From Chloroflexota bacterium (GTDB lineage Bacteria > Chloroflexota > Anaerolineae > Promineifilales > Promineifilaceae), in NCBI GenBank assembly GCA_008501785.1, contig QQUD01000033.1, positions 1-21,944 on the forward strand: a stretch of DNA of 21,944 nt, written 5' to 3'. The position numbers and the translations under genes are program-made. Under the pieces are notes generated by a model. It made no database searches. It had not been told where the DNA came from and was given only the letters and a program-made list of their open reading frames with translations. How positions within the stretch are numbered: the first letter of the stretch is position 1; the number at the start of each line of letters is the position of its first letter. Positions 14,959 through 21,944 of this stretch are shown piece after piece.

Positions 14959-16152
14959 TTGGCCCAGGAGTTAAAACTTTGGCTTCGACAAGAATCTGCT
15001 GCGCTTTGTGCTGCCACAATGCGGCGGGCTTCTCCTGGCGTGCTGGTTGATGAAGACGATATTATTGAATTTCTGGTGATGCTGGCGATGTATGCAGGCA
15101 CCTTACCAGAACTACAGCTTAATGCCGTACAAGGGTGGGCCATCACCAGCGTTGGTCAAGATGCACCCCGTGCTTACGATTGGTTAACGCTCCTCCGCAT
15201 CCTTAAAGAAGAAATAGGGTCATGCCTTGATAAAAAGTTTTCACCTGAACAGGGATTTCGTTATTGGCGCATGGTGGATGATGTGCTCACATTTGCAATT
15301 ATTGAAGCGTCGCAGTTAGCAAGTGATATGGTGCGGGCCGATTTGCTGGATCAGTTGGTAAGATTGAGAAAGCAGCAAGCTGAGTTTGAACATAGCAAAT
15401 CTAGCTTTATTGCAGTCGCCGCTCATGAACTCAAAACGCCATTGACCATTCTTGAAGGATATGCCAACATGCTGCGCTCAACAACCGAAGAAGGGTCCCA
15501 TGCCCGCATCTTTGTGGATGGCCTTGATAATGGTTTCCGCCGTATGCATGAAGTCATCGAAGATATGATTGATGTTTCTTTGATTGATCTAAATTCGGTG
15601 GAATTAAAATATCAAACGGTCAATTTAGAAAAAACAGTCTTGCTGGTTGCTGATAATATCGAAAAATATTTTCGAGAACGCCGTGTTGAATTGGTGATTA
15701 TGCCATTTTATCTTGACTCGGTAACTTATGGTGATTCAGAAAAATTAGTGAAGGCATTGTCAAAAGTTATTCTCAATGGTCTAAAATATACGCCCGATTT
15801 TGGTCAGGTAAATATTTCTGCTGCATTTATTCGCCAGGATGAAGCGACGGAAAATATGGCTGGTTATTTAGATATTCAAATCAGTGATAATGGCATTGGT
15901 ATTGATGCAGAGAACCTTGAGTTTATTTTCAAAAAGTTTACCAGCACATCGGACCCGGCATTGCATTCCTCCAGTAAAACAAAATTTAAAGGGGGCGGTC
16001 CAGGTTTGGGATTGGCTATTGCGCGTGGCATATTTGAAGCGCATGGTGGACGAGTTTGGGCAGAAAGCCCTGGGTGTGATGAAGAGAAGTGCCTGGGCAG
16101 CACGTTCCATATTGAATTACCAATCTGGCTAGAAAAACCAGAATTCGCCTAA
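14959..16152 (+). CDS. soluble histidine kinase
   Basis: A 397-residue two-component sensor kinase without membrane segments. Residues 1-135 are a mostly helical N-terminal part of no recognised family; a short coiled linker (about 133-148) follows. The HisKA box is IAVAAHELKTPLTI, with phospho-acceptor His156. The ATPase domain shows the N box VILNGLKYTP, G1 ISDNGIGID, F box FIFKKFTS, G2 GGGPGLGLAIARG and the final AHGGRVWAESPG. All catalytic boxes look intact. The start is TTG, preceded by AGAGGAG seven bases upstream. No response regulator is adjacent, so it is an orphan here and its signal is unknown. The gap to the next gene (16153-16231) shows nothing notable. Confidence 0.88.
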   Translation: MAQELKLWLRQESAALCAATMRRASPGVLVDEDDIIEFLVMLAMYAGTLPELQLNAVQGWAITSVGQDAPRAYDWLTLLRILKEEIGSCLDKKFSPEQGFRYWRMVDDVLTFAIIEASQLASDMVRADLLDQLVRLRKQQAEFEHSKSSFIAVAAHELKTPLTILEGYANMLRSTTEEGSHARIFVDGLDNGFRRMHEVIEDMIDVSLIDLNSVELKYQTVNLEKTVLLVADNIEKYFRERRVELVIMPFYLDSVTYGDSEKLVKALSKVILNGLKYTPDFGQVNISAAFIRQDEATENMAGYLDIQISDNGIGIDAENLEFIFKKFTSTSDPALHSSSKTKFKGGGPGLGLAIARGIFEAHGGRVWAESPGCDEEKCLGSTFHIELPIWLEKPEFA

Positions 16153-16231
16153 CCGCTTGGCCCTTGTAGATTTCCCCAAAATTTGTCAGCTATTTGTTGA
16201 ACTTACAATTTCGTAAAGGTTTTAAATTTCC

Positions 16232-17824
16232 ATGAATATTTCAGTTGAAACGAATATTTCGGATGTGACGGTTTACCCAGACCGGGCACGCGTACGCTGT
16301 CTGGGTCGTTGTGATGTTGAAGTGGGGTCTCATCAGCTGCTTGTTGAAGCGTTGCCAATGACGGTTGATGTTGATTCAGTGCGCGTGTCGGGAGAGGGAA
16401 CGGCCGTTATTCGCATCCTCAGCGTTGATGTGCAAAAACGATTCTATGAGCAAGCGCCAGCCGTTCGTGTGCAAGAACTTGAGACGCAAATTGAAGCTGT
16501 CAGCGATGAACGACGCGGTCTCGAAGATGAAAAAGCGGGTTGGGAAGCACACGGCCGTTACCTGGAAGGGATGCGTAAAGCAACGGAGCAATTTGCAAAA
16601 GGTTTGTCCCGTAAACGCACCACGGTCGAAGATCAATTGCAAATCGTGTCGTTTTTGCAAGAACAGGAACGGGGGTTAAGAACGGCCGTTCGTGAATTAG
16701 ACACCAACATGCGCAAACTCAATCGTCAACTAGAAAAACTGCGTAAAGAGCTAAAAGCAATCCATTCTGCACGCCCACGTGAGCGTTATGTGGCTGTGAT
16801 TGATGTGGAAGCGACGGCAGCAGGTGAATTTCAGCCTGATGTGAGCTATGTGGTAAATCGAGCTGGTTGGAAGCCATTGTACGACATCCGCCTCAATCAG
16901 GATGATGCGGGTAAATCGTTTGTCGAAGTTAGCTATATTGCGCAGATTACCCAGAACACTGGGCAAGATTGGAATGATGTTGCCTTGGTTGTGTCTACAG
17001 CCCGTCCCGCGTTGAATCAGCGGCTGCCAGAGTTGAATCCCTGGTATGTTGATGTGCCCCGTCCGATTCGCAGACCAGTAAAAGCACAAGCGAAGAAAAT
17101 GAGAGTTGCATCGGCATCAATGGAGGATAGGGCTATGCCTGAGGCTATGCCAGCACCTGCTCCGGAGATGATGGCTGCTGACGTGGTAGAGGCAACCGTG
17201 GAAACATCAGGAACGTCGGTGCGGTTTGTGGTGCCGGGAACGGCCGTTATTCCCAGCGACGGCTCTCCTCACAAAAGCACCATGCAATCCTTTCGGCTAG
17301 AACCGAAAATGGATTATTTAGCCGTCCCCAAACACACAGATGCCGTTTTCCGTCGGGCAACAGTGGAGAATGAAAGCAGCACGCCACTATTGGCTGGGGC
17401 TGCCAATCTATTTGTTTCCGATGAGTTTATTGGCCGGACCAAATTAGACTTTACGCCAGTCAAAGGCGAGGTTGAACTGCTGCTCGGCGTGGAAGATCGC
17501 ATTACGGTGGAACGCGAATTAGTCAAGCGTGATGTTGATAAGCGGTTCTTTGGTGACAATCGTCGTTTGCGATATGGCTATAAGATTGAACTGAAGAATT
17601 TGCTGGAAACGGCCGTTTCCGTTGAGTTACACGATCACATTCCGGTAGGTCGCCATGAACAAATTAAAATCAAGCTTGAAAATGCAGCCCCAGAGCCAAC
17701 CGAAAAGAGTGATTTAAACCTGTTGGAATGGCATCTGACTTTGCCTGCGAAGGGAGAAACGGCCGTAACCTACGACTATCAAGTGGAGCATCCGCGCTCA
17801 TTGCAGGTCGTGGGATTACCTTAA
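16232..17824 (+). CDS. MuiA-like DUF4139 protein
   Basis: A 530-residue protein of the family often labelled mucoidy inhibitor A. The N-terminal domain (about 1-85; ISDVTVYPDRARV, then a VEALPMTVDVDSVRVSG segment) matches DUF4140. Residues about 78-185 form a coiled coil. The rest is the DUF4139 beta-rich domain, with YVVNRAGWKPLYDIRL, the VALVVSTARP segment, and the ending LEWHLTLPAKGETAVTYDYQVEHPR shortened here to its recognisable part (GETAVTYDYQVEHP). An Ala/Met/Pro-rich insert lies near 285-320. There is no signal peptide, although some relatives are exported. The molecular function is unknown in the family. ATG is preceded by AAAGG about 12 bases upstream. Six HIP-like copies, the densest cluster in the window, lie in this gene. 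Confidence 0.85.
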   Translation: MNISVETNISDVTVYPDRARVRCLGRCDVEVGSHQLLVEALPMTVDVDSVRVSGEGTAVIRILSVDVQKRFYEQAPAVRVQELETQIEAVSDERRGLEDEKAGWEAHGRYLEGMRKATEQFAKGLSRKRTTVEDQLQIVSFLQEQERGLRTAVRELDTNMRKLNRQLEKLRKELKAIHSARPRERYVAVIDVEATAAGEFQPDVSYVVNRAGWKPLYDIRLNQDDAGKSFVEVSYIAQITQNTGQDWNDVALVVSTARPALNQRLPELNPWYVDVPRPIRRPVKAQAKKMRVASASMEDRAMPEAMPAPAPEMMAADVVEATVETSGTSVRFVVPGTAVIPSDGSPHKSTMQSFRLEPKMDYLAVPKHTDAVFRRATVENESSTPLLAGAANLFVSDEFIGRTKLDFTPVKGEVELLLGVEDRITVERELVKRDVDKRFFGDNRRLRYGYKIELKNLLETAVSVELHDHIPVGRHEQIKIKLENAAPEPTEKSDLNLLEWHLTLPAKGETAVTYDYQVEHPRSLQVVGLP

Positions 17825-17878
17825 GCAACCTTTATGCGAAAAGGCTATTGTAAATAACGGATAGTTGCTAAGTAAACG

Positions 17879-17887
17879 TGATACAAT
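17879..17887 (+). promoter_or_regulatory. extended -10 for hflX
   Basis: TG-A-TACAAT gives an extended -10 with predicted start near 17894, about 43 bases before the hflX frame. No clear -35 is seen. The leader contains two related copies, GACCTGATGGG and GACCTGTCGGG (17901 and 17917). Confidence 0.45.
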
Positions 17888-17936
17888 AACCGTTGAATTT
17901 GACCTGATGGGAGATTGACCTGTCGGGTTTTTGTAG

Positions 17937-19259
17937 TTGGAGGAAATTATCTCAAAAATTTACGATACAATTTCACCACGTGAACGTGCGTTTTTGGTGG
18001 GAGCTGAACTGAAACACGGACGGCCATTATTGGCGGTTGAAGACAGCTTAGACGAATTGGCTCGCCTGGCCGACACGGCAGGCATTGATGTGGTTGGACA
18101 AACATTCCAGCGATTTAATCGGCCTGACAGCGCAACCTATATTGGCTCTGGTAAAGTTGCAGAAGTTAAAATCTTGGTGGAAGAATTCGATGCAGATGTG
18201 ATCATCTTTGACGATGAGCTTTCGCCGCGCAATCAGCGCGAATTAGAAAAAGTTTTTGGTGAAGAAATTAAGGTTTTAGATCGAACGGCGCTAATTTTAG
18301 ATATTTTTGCGCTCCATGCGAATACGCGTGAAGGTAAATTGCAAGTGGAATTGGCCCAACTTGAATATCGCATTCCCCGTTTGACACGTATGTGGACTCA
18401 CTTGGCACGACAGGCGGGTGGACGTGCTGGGGGTCAAGGTGGCGGTGTTGGTTTGCGTGGCCCAGGTGAAACTCAGCTTGAAGCTGACCGTCGTGAAATT
18501 GGGCGGCGCGTTAGCTTTATCAAAGAGCAGTTGAATTCGGTTCGTGCCCATCGTGAGCGCCATCGGGCCAAACGACAGCAAACCGAATTGCAAGTGGTGG
18601 CGATTGTTGGGTATACCAACGCGGGTAAATCGACACTGCTAAACAGCCTCAGTGATGCCAATGTGTTATCAGCTGACATGCTGTTTGCGACGTTAGACCC
18701 AACCACACGCAAAGTGGAAATGCCCGGTGGCCGTGAGGTGCTTTTTACAGACACAGTTGGCTTTATCCAAAAATTGCCGACCCACATTGTGGCAGCTTTT
18801 CGGGCCACGCTTGAGGAAATTGTGGAAGCCGATATGCTGCTGCATGTCGTTGATACTACACATCCTCATGCGACAGCTCAGTTAGAGTCTGTTGATGATA
18901 CGCTTGCTGAGTTGGAAGTGGATCATTTGCCAACTGTGATTGCGCTGAACAAGATTGATATGCTCCCCGAAGGCGAAATGCCGTTTGCAGATATAGAATT
19001 AGATAAACCTGCTGTTCAAGTGTCGGCAAAAACGGGTGAGGGCATTGACGATTTGTTGGTGGCGATTGAAGCCGCAATGACGCAATATTTGCATCCCATA
19101 ACGATTAAGTTGCCATATGCACGAGGTGATTTGCGCTCGATGTTTTACGAAAGAGGGCAAGTGGATAGTGAAGAGTCTATGGCGGATGGTTTGAAGCTAT
19201 ACGGCCGTTTACCGCAACGTCTGCTGCCATATTTTGAACCGTATACGATCAAATCATGA
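17937..19259 (+). CDS. hflX: GTPase HflX
   Basis: Ribosome-associated GTPase that splits stalled or heat-damaged 70S ribosomes; cytosolic. About 440 residues. The N-terminal HflX domain shows PRERAFLVG, YIGSGKVAEV and FDDELSPRNQRELE, then the glycine-rich linker GGRAGGQGGGVGLRGPGETQ and a helical part. The GTPase domain has GYTNAGKST (G1, 225-233), a DPTTRK segment (G2), DTVGFIQKLP (G3) and LNKIDML (G4). The start is unusual. TTG 17937 follows a stop codon directly and has no upstream Shine-Dalgarno, while GGAGG lies inside the frame at 17939-17943, five bases before an ATC (17949). Translation may therefore begin at a rare ATC or ATT codon. No ATG is available before the conserved PRERAFLVG. 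Confidence 0.94.
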   Translation: MEEIISKIYDTISPRERAFLVGAELKHGRPLLAVEDSLDELARLADTAGIDVVGQTFQRFNRPDSATYIGSGKVAEVKILVEEFDADVIIFDDELSPRNQRELEKVFGEEIKVLDRTALILDIFALHANTREGKLQVELAQLEYRIPRLTRMWTHLARQAGGRAGGQGGGVGLRGPGETQLEADRREIGRRVSFIKEQLNSVRAHRERHRAKRQQTELQVVAIVGYTNAGKSTLLNSLSDANVLSADMLFATLDPTTRKVEMPGGREVLFTDTVGFIQKLPTHIVAAFRATLEEIVEADMLLHVVDTTHPHATAQLESVDDTLAELEVDHLPTVIALNKIDMLPEGEMPFADIELDKPAVQVSAKTGEGIDDLLVAIEAAMTQYLHPITIKLPYARGDLRSMFYERGQVDSEESMADGLKLYGRLPQRLLPYFEPYTIKS

Positions 19260-19264
19260 AAATT

Positions 19265-19323
19265 CGTAGGTCAAGACGCTGTCTTGACCAATTGATAAGG
19301 ACAAAACAGCATTTTGTCCTACG
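19265..19323. repeat. two hairpins inside outer arms CGTAGG/CCTACG
   Basis: The hairpins are GGTCAAGAC-GCT-GTCTTGACC (19269-19289) and GGACAAAA-CAGCA-TTTTGTCC (19299-19319). Both lie within the matching outer ends CGTAGG (19265) and CCTACG (to 19323), so the whole could fold as a three-way junction. The two units resemble each other, as if duplicated. The element fills most of the gap between hflX and the small membrane gene. Confidence 0.7.
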
Positions 19324-19342
19324 ATTTACAGAGGAGTCTTGC

Positions 19343-19543
19343 ATGAATAAACTGTTAGATAAGCTCAGTCACTTTATCGGGGATCGTCCCGGTCTTTTAC
19401 CTCTTATTGGGGTTCTTTTGATTGTGGTGAACTTGTTATTACAGTTTTTCCGTGGAAATTGGTTTGTAGATAGTAACTTGTTGCTCCACTTAGGCATTAT
19501 TGTGAGTCTGATTGGTATTTTGTTGATCAGGCCACTGAAGTAA
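19343..19543 (+). CDS. 66-residue membrane protein
   Basis: Begins MNKLLDKLSHFIGDRPG and contains two membrane helices (about 17-35 and 46-63), separated by a short loop FFRGNWFVDSNLL, ending IRPLK. ATG 19343 has GAGGAG six bases upstream; the open frame reaches back to 19256, but only through the palindromic repeat. The function is unknown. The strong ribosome site, natural codon use and two-base gap to the M20 peptidase gene indicate a real gene, probably co-transcribed with it. Confidence 0.78.
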   Translation: MNKLLDKLSHFIGDRPGLLPLIGVLLIVVNLLLQFFRGNWFVDSNLLLHLGIIVSLIGILLIRPLK

Positions 19544-19545
19544 CT

Positions 19546-20730
19546 ATGAATTCAATTGAAGCGATTGCCAAAACCCGTGCCGTCCAGTCAATTGTGCGAG
19601 ATATTGATTCAAATGTGTCTACGTTGCTGGAACAAATTATTGAGATTCAGCAGATTCCGGCTCCAACATTTAACGAAGCAAAGCGAGCAGCTTATATTGA
19701 AAAACGATTCGAGCAGGTGGGGCTGGTGGATGTGGGGCAGGATAAGATTCATAATGTGTACGGCCGTTTCCCTTCCCCCAATCCCACTTTACCACCAGTT
19801 ATCATTTCTGCGCATAGCGACACTGTGTTTCCAGCCAATACCGATCTGACTGTGAAACGTGACGGCCGTTACGTTTACGGTCCTGGCATTGGCGATAACT
19901 CGACAGGTGTTGGCGGCATTATCTTTTTGGCTGAACTGCTGCACAAATTTAGTGTACGTTTACCGGCAGATGTCTGGTTTGTGTCCAATGTGGGGGAAGA
20001 GGGACTCGGCGATTTAAATGGAATGCGGGCTGTGGTGAAACGGTTTGACGCACAAGCAACTTATCTTGTTGTTGAGGGTGGCTTGTATGGCCAGATTTCG
20101 CATCAAGCGATTGGGGTGCGGCGGTATCGCATTCAGGTGCAAGCGCCCGGTGGCCATTCGTGGGGAAGTTTTGGGAACGCCAGCGCAATTCACATTTTAG
20201 GGCATTTGATTTCGAAGCTAGATCAGATGAAGGTTCCTACGCATCCGAAAACGACATACAATGTGGGTGTGATTGAAGGTGGGACGTCGATCAATTCAAT
20301 TGCGCAAACGGCGCATATGTTGCTTGATTTGCGCTCTGAAGATACCAATGCGTTGCTGCAATTAGTGCAAACTGTGGAAGAGTTGGTTGAGCAACTGCGG
20401 CGTGTGTATAGTGAAAACGGCCGTTATCGTTCCAGCATCACCATTGAGCAAATCGGTAATCGACCGGCAGGTCAGATTGATCGAAATGCACCTCTCGTCA
20501 AAATGGCTGAAGCTGCGTTGACCCATGTTGGTTGCCGCCAAATTTACTACATTTCCAGTAGTTCCGATGCAAATATCCCACTCAGCCAGGGATTAAACGG
20601 CATCTGCATTGGGTTAGCCGAATCCAATTTTGCACACCGCCTCGATGAATATCTGGACCCGAAGAATTTACCACGCGGCATGGCACAGTTATTGTACTTG
20701 ACTCTGGCAACAGCAGGGTTTAAAAGCTAG
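19546..20730 (+). CDS. M20-family metallopeptidase
   Basis: A 394-residue zinc-dependent peptidase or deacylase of the M20 (ArgE/DapE/ACY1/PepT) group. Visible metal and catalytic motifs are SAHSDTVFP (His90, Asp92), GIGDNSTGVGG (Asp117) and SNVGEEGLGD (Glu151/Glu152). GGHSWGSFGNASAIH opens the dimerisation domain, and a late SSSSDANIPLSQG precedes the final HRLDEY, giving the last metal ligand. The start SIEAIAKTRAVQSIV is helical, and no signal peptide is seen. The nearest functional guess is a PepT-like or DUF-type di/tripeptidase; the substrate cannot be fixed from sequence. ATG lies two bases after the small membrane gene, with only a weak ribosome site. Three HIP-like copies fall in the frame that encodes Gly-Arg. 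Confidence 0.88.
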   Translation: MNSIEAIAKTRAVQSIVRDIDSNVSTLLEQIIEIQQIPAPTFNEAKRAAYIEKRFEQVGLVDVGQDKIHNVYGRFPSPNPTLPPVIISAHSDTVFPANTDLTVKRDGRYVYGPGIGDNSTGVGGIIFLAELLHKFSVRLPADVWFVSNVGEEGLGDLNGMRAVVKRFDAQATYLVVEGGLYGQISHQAIGVRRYRIQVQAPGGHSWGSFGNASAIHILGHLISKLDQMKVPTHPKTTYNVGVIEGGTSINSIAQTAHMLLDLRSEDTNALLQLVQTVEELVEQLRRVYSENGRYRSSITIEQIGNRPAGQIDRNAPLVKMAEAALTHVGCRQIYYISSSSDANIPLSQGLNGICIGLAESNFAHRLDEYLDPKNLPRGMAQLLYLTLATAGFKS

Positions 20731-20761
20731 CAGCTATTAGCTATCAGCTATCAGCTTTAGA
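20727..20761. repeat. degenerate heptad repeat after the M20 gene
   Basis: Five seven-base units, CTAGCAG, CTATTAG, CTATCAG, CTATCAG and CTTTAGA, begin within the stop codon of the M20 gene and run to the ribosome site of the thioesterase gene. Confidence 0.6.
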
Positions 20762-20766
20762 GAGAA

Positions 20767-21264
20767 ATGATGAGCGATAAGGCATTTCAAGACTATTATT
20801 TGGATGAAATGAGCCACTGTTATGGTTGTGGTCGGCTGAATGAGAATGGATTGCAAATTAAGAGCTATTGGGATGGAGATGAGGCCGTTTGTGTGTATCG
20901 ACCGCGTGCGTATCATACGGCCGTTCCCGGTTACGTTTACGGCGGATTAATTGCTTCGCTAATCGACTGTCACAGCACTGGCACAGCCGCCGCAGCCGCG
21001 TTTAAAGCAGCTGGGTCTGTCCCCGGTACAGAATCAGATTATCGATTTTTAACGGCATCGCTCCATGTTGACTACCTTAAACCAACGCCGATTGATGGCG
21101 AGTTAACGATTCGGGCCCAAGTAAAAGAGATTAAGGGCCGAAAAGTTGTGATCGCTTGTGTGTTGTATGCTGGCGACCTGGCATATGCCAAAGGTGAAGT
21201 GGTTGCAGTTCAAGCGCCTGATGAATTTGTTGAGAAACTGTTGAGCCGAACAAATGTTGATTGA
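20767..21264 (+). CDS. PaaI-type hotdog thioesterase
   Basis: A 165-residue hotdog-fold protein. The N-terminal MSHCYGCGRLNENGLQI is the Cys-containing lead-in common to many PaaI/4HBT-superfamily acyl-CoA thioesterases. The core has YVYGGLIASLIDCHSTGTA, where the helix start with Gly-Gly and Asp/His is the usual catalytic area, and LHVDYLKPTPIDGELTIRA. These enzymes hydrolyse acyl-CoA or acyl-ACP thioesters; the acyl chain is unknown. Two adjacent ATG codons (20767 and 20770) follow AGAGAGA. The 3' end overlaps the TatD-type gene by 11 bases, which suggests coupling. Confidence 0.85.
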   Translation: MMSDKAFQDYYLDEMSHCYGCGRLNENGLQIKSYWDGDEAVCVYRPRAYHTAVPGYVYGGLIASLIDCHSTGTAAAAAFKAAGSVPGTESDYRFLTASLHVDYLKPTPIDGELTIRAQVKEIKGRKVVIACVLYAGDLAYAKGEVVAVQAPDEFVEKLLSRTNVD

Positions 21265-21944
21265 TTCACATTGTCACCTCGATTTTGTGCGATTCGATGA
21301 GGATCGGGACGCGGTTGTGCAGCGTGCGCTAAATGCTGGTGTGACGCGCATCATTGTTCCTGCGTTGGACTTGAACAATTGCCGAGCAGTTTTGAAATTG
21401 GCAGATCGATATGAGGGTGTTTTTGCTGCCGTTGGTATTCATCCCAATTCATCGGCAGGGTGGCAGGATAATTGGATTGGGGTGCTGCGTGATTTGGCGC
21501 AGCATGACAAGGTTGTGGCGATTGGCGAAATTGGACTTGATTATTATTGGGACAAGTCGCCCAAGCCGGTACAGCATCGTGCATTTGGGTTGCAGCTTGA
21601 ATTAGCGGCGGAGTTAGAGCTGCCGGTGATTGTGCATAATCGTGAGTCTAATGCGGATGTGATCAGTTTGTTGGCTGCCTCTCCATTAAATGGGGTGGAA
21701 AAGCCGGGGGTGCTGCATTCGTTTGCGGCGGATTGGCAAACGGCCGTTTCCGCACTCAAGATGGGCTTCTACCTTGGTTTCACCGGTCCGGTCACATTTA
21801 AAAAAGCTGAGAAGCTCCGCGAAATGGCGGGACAGGTTCCATTGGATCGCCTATTGGTAGAAACAGACGCACCATTTTTGACCCCACATCCGTATCGCGG
21901 CAAGCGCAATGAACCTGCTTATGTTGCTTACGTGGCGGAACGCA
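21254..21944 (+). CDS. TatD-family metal-dependent DNase, 3' end missing
   Basis: The frame is open from ATG 21254 to the window end (230 codons), so the C-terminus (about 30 residues in relatives) is cut off. It is an amidohydrolase-fold Mg-dependent deoxyribonuclease of the TatD/YcfH family. The metal ligands are all seen: HCH at residues 6-8, Glu92 in GEIGLDYYWD, His128 in VIVHNRES, His155 in LHSFAAD and Asp205 in ETDAPFLTPHPYRGKRNEP. Other family marks are GIHPN and LGFTGPVTFK. The ATG lies inside the last codons of the thioesterase gene (11-base overlap), so the pair is probably translationally coupled. The exact paralog (YcfH, TatD or YjjV type) cannot be told. Confidence 0.93.
   Translation, partial: MLIDSHCHLDFVRFDEDRDAVVQRALNAGVTRIIVPALDLNNCRAVLKLADRYEGVFAAVGIHPNSSAGWQDNWIGVLRDLAQHDKVVAIGEIGLDYYWDKSPKPVQHRAFGLQLELAAELELPVIVHNRESNADVISLLAASPLNGVEKPGVLHSFAADWQTAVSALKMGFYLGFTGPVTFKKAEKLREMAGQVPLDRLLVETDAPFLTPHPYRGKRNEPAYVAYVAER

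Noticed and set aside
17901..17927. Terminator in the hflX leader
   Set aside because: GACCTGATGGG and GACCTGTCGGG are direct, not inverted, copies, and no stable stem before the short T-run was found.
9888..20761. CRISPR array
   Set aside because: The short repeats are 7-8 bases with no spacers, and no cas gene is present.
1500..21748. ACGGCCGTT copies as inserted mobile elements
   Set aside because: The repeat is only 8-10 bases, leaves frames intact and encodes ordinary residues within conserved proteins, so word selection or mutation pressure fits better than insertion.

Overview
The window looks like chromosomal DNA of a non-model bacterium, most likely a member of Chloroflexota (Anaerolineae/Caldilineae-like). 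This assignment is an inference. It rests on the type of secreted PKD/CAP protein with a YLP-type segment and a Thr/Pro-rich tail, on the frequent GTG and TTG starts, on the mix of housekeeping families, and on many short palindromic intergenic repeats. No phage, plasmid, transposase, CRISPR or rRNA sequence is visible. Nearly all the DNA is accounted for by ordinary core genes.

Layout. 1-2933 (minus strand) is an apparent operon read right to left: a bactofilin-plus-coiled-coil protein, S-methyl-5'-thioadenosine phosphorylase (mtnP), and the start of a SEDS (FtsW/RodA) membrane protein cut by the window edge. 3257-5500 (+) encodes a large secreted PKD/CAP protein. 5709-7398 (+) holds a two-domain sulfurtransferase followed without a gap by a coiled-coil J-domain protein. 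7471-7544 is tRNA-Thr(CGT) with a clear promoter and terminator. 7608-7919 (-) holds a small membrane protein whose frame is uncertain. 8296-9888 (+) is udk followed by a P1-family (NylC/DmpA-like) self-cleaving hydrolase; udk has a leader with its own promoter and an intrinsic terminator. 9929-12262 (-) holds a TlpA-like thioredoxin and release factor 3 (prfC). 12504-13361 (+) is a cysteine-rich secreted protein of unknown function behind a near-consensus promoter. From 13526 onward everything is on + : trmFO, a soluble histidine kinase, a MuiA-like DUF4139 protein, hflX, a 66-residue membrane protein, an M20 peptidase, a PaaI-type thioesterase and a TatD-type nuclease that runs off the end.

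The most striking signal is not a gene. The palindromic octamer ACGGCCGT occurs 27 times in 21.9 kb, where about 0.3 would be expected from random sequence. Every copy belongs to the 9-mer ACGGCCGTT on one strand or the other, and 12 copies are the full decamer AACGGCCGTT. Copies lie in genes on both strands and in all three reading frames (Thr-Ala-Val, Gly-Arg and Arg-Pro encodings), and one sits inside the tRNA promoter. This behaves like the HIP1 palindrome of cyanobacteria but with a different sequence; I know of no named equivalent. The intergenic gaps also carry a second layer of repeats: 40-85 bp imperfect palindromes, and runs of degenerate 7- or 8-base units placed right after stop codons.

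The genes do not form one pathway. The informative local groupings are the bactofilin/SEDS operon (cell shape), the sulfurtransferase/J-protein pair, and the udk leader, which looks like a regulated 5' region.
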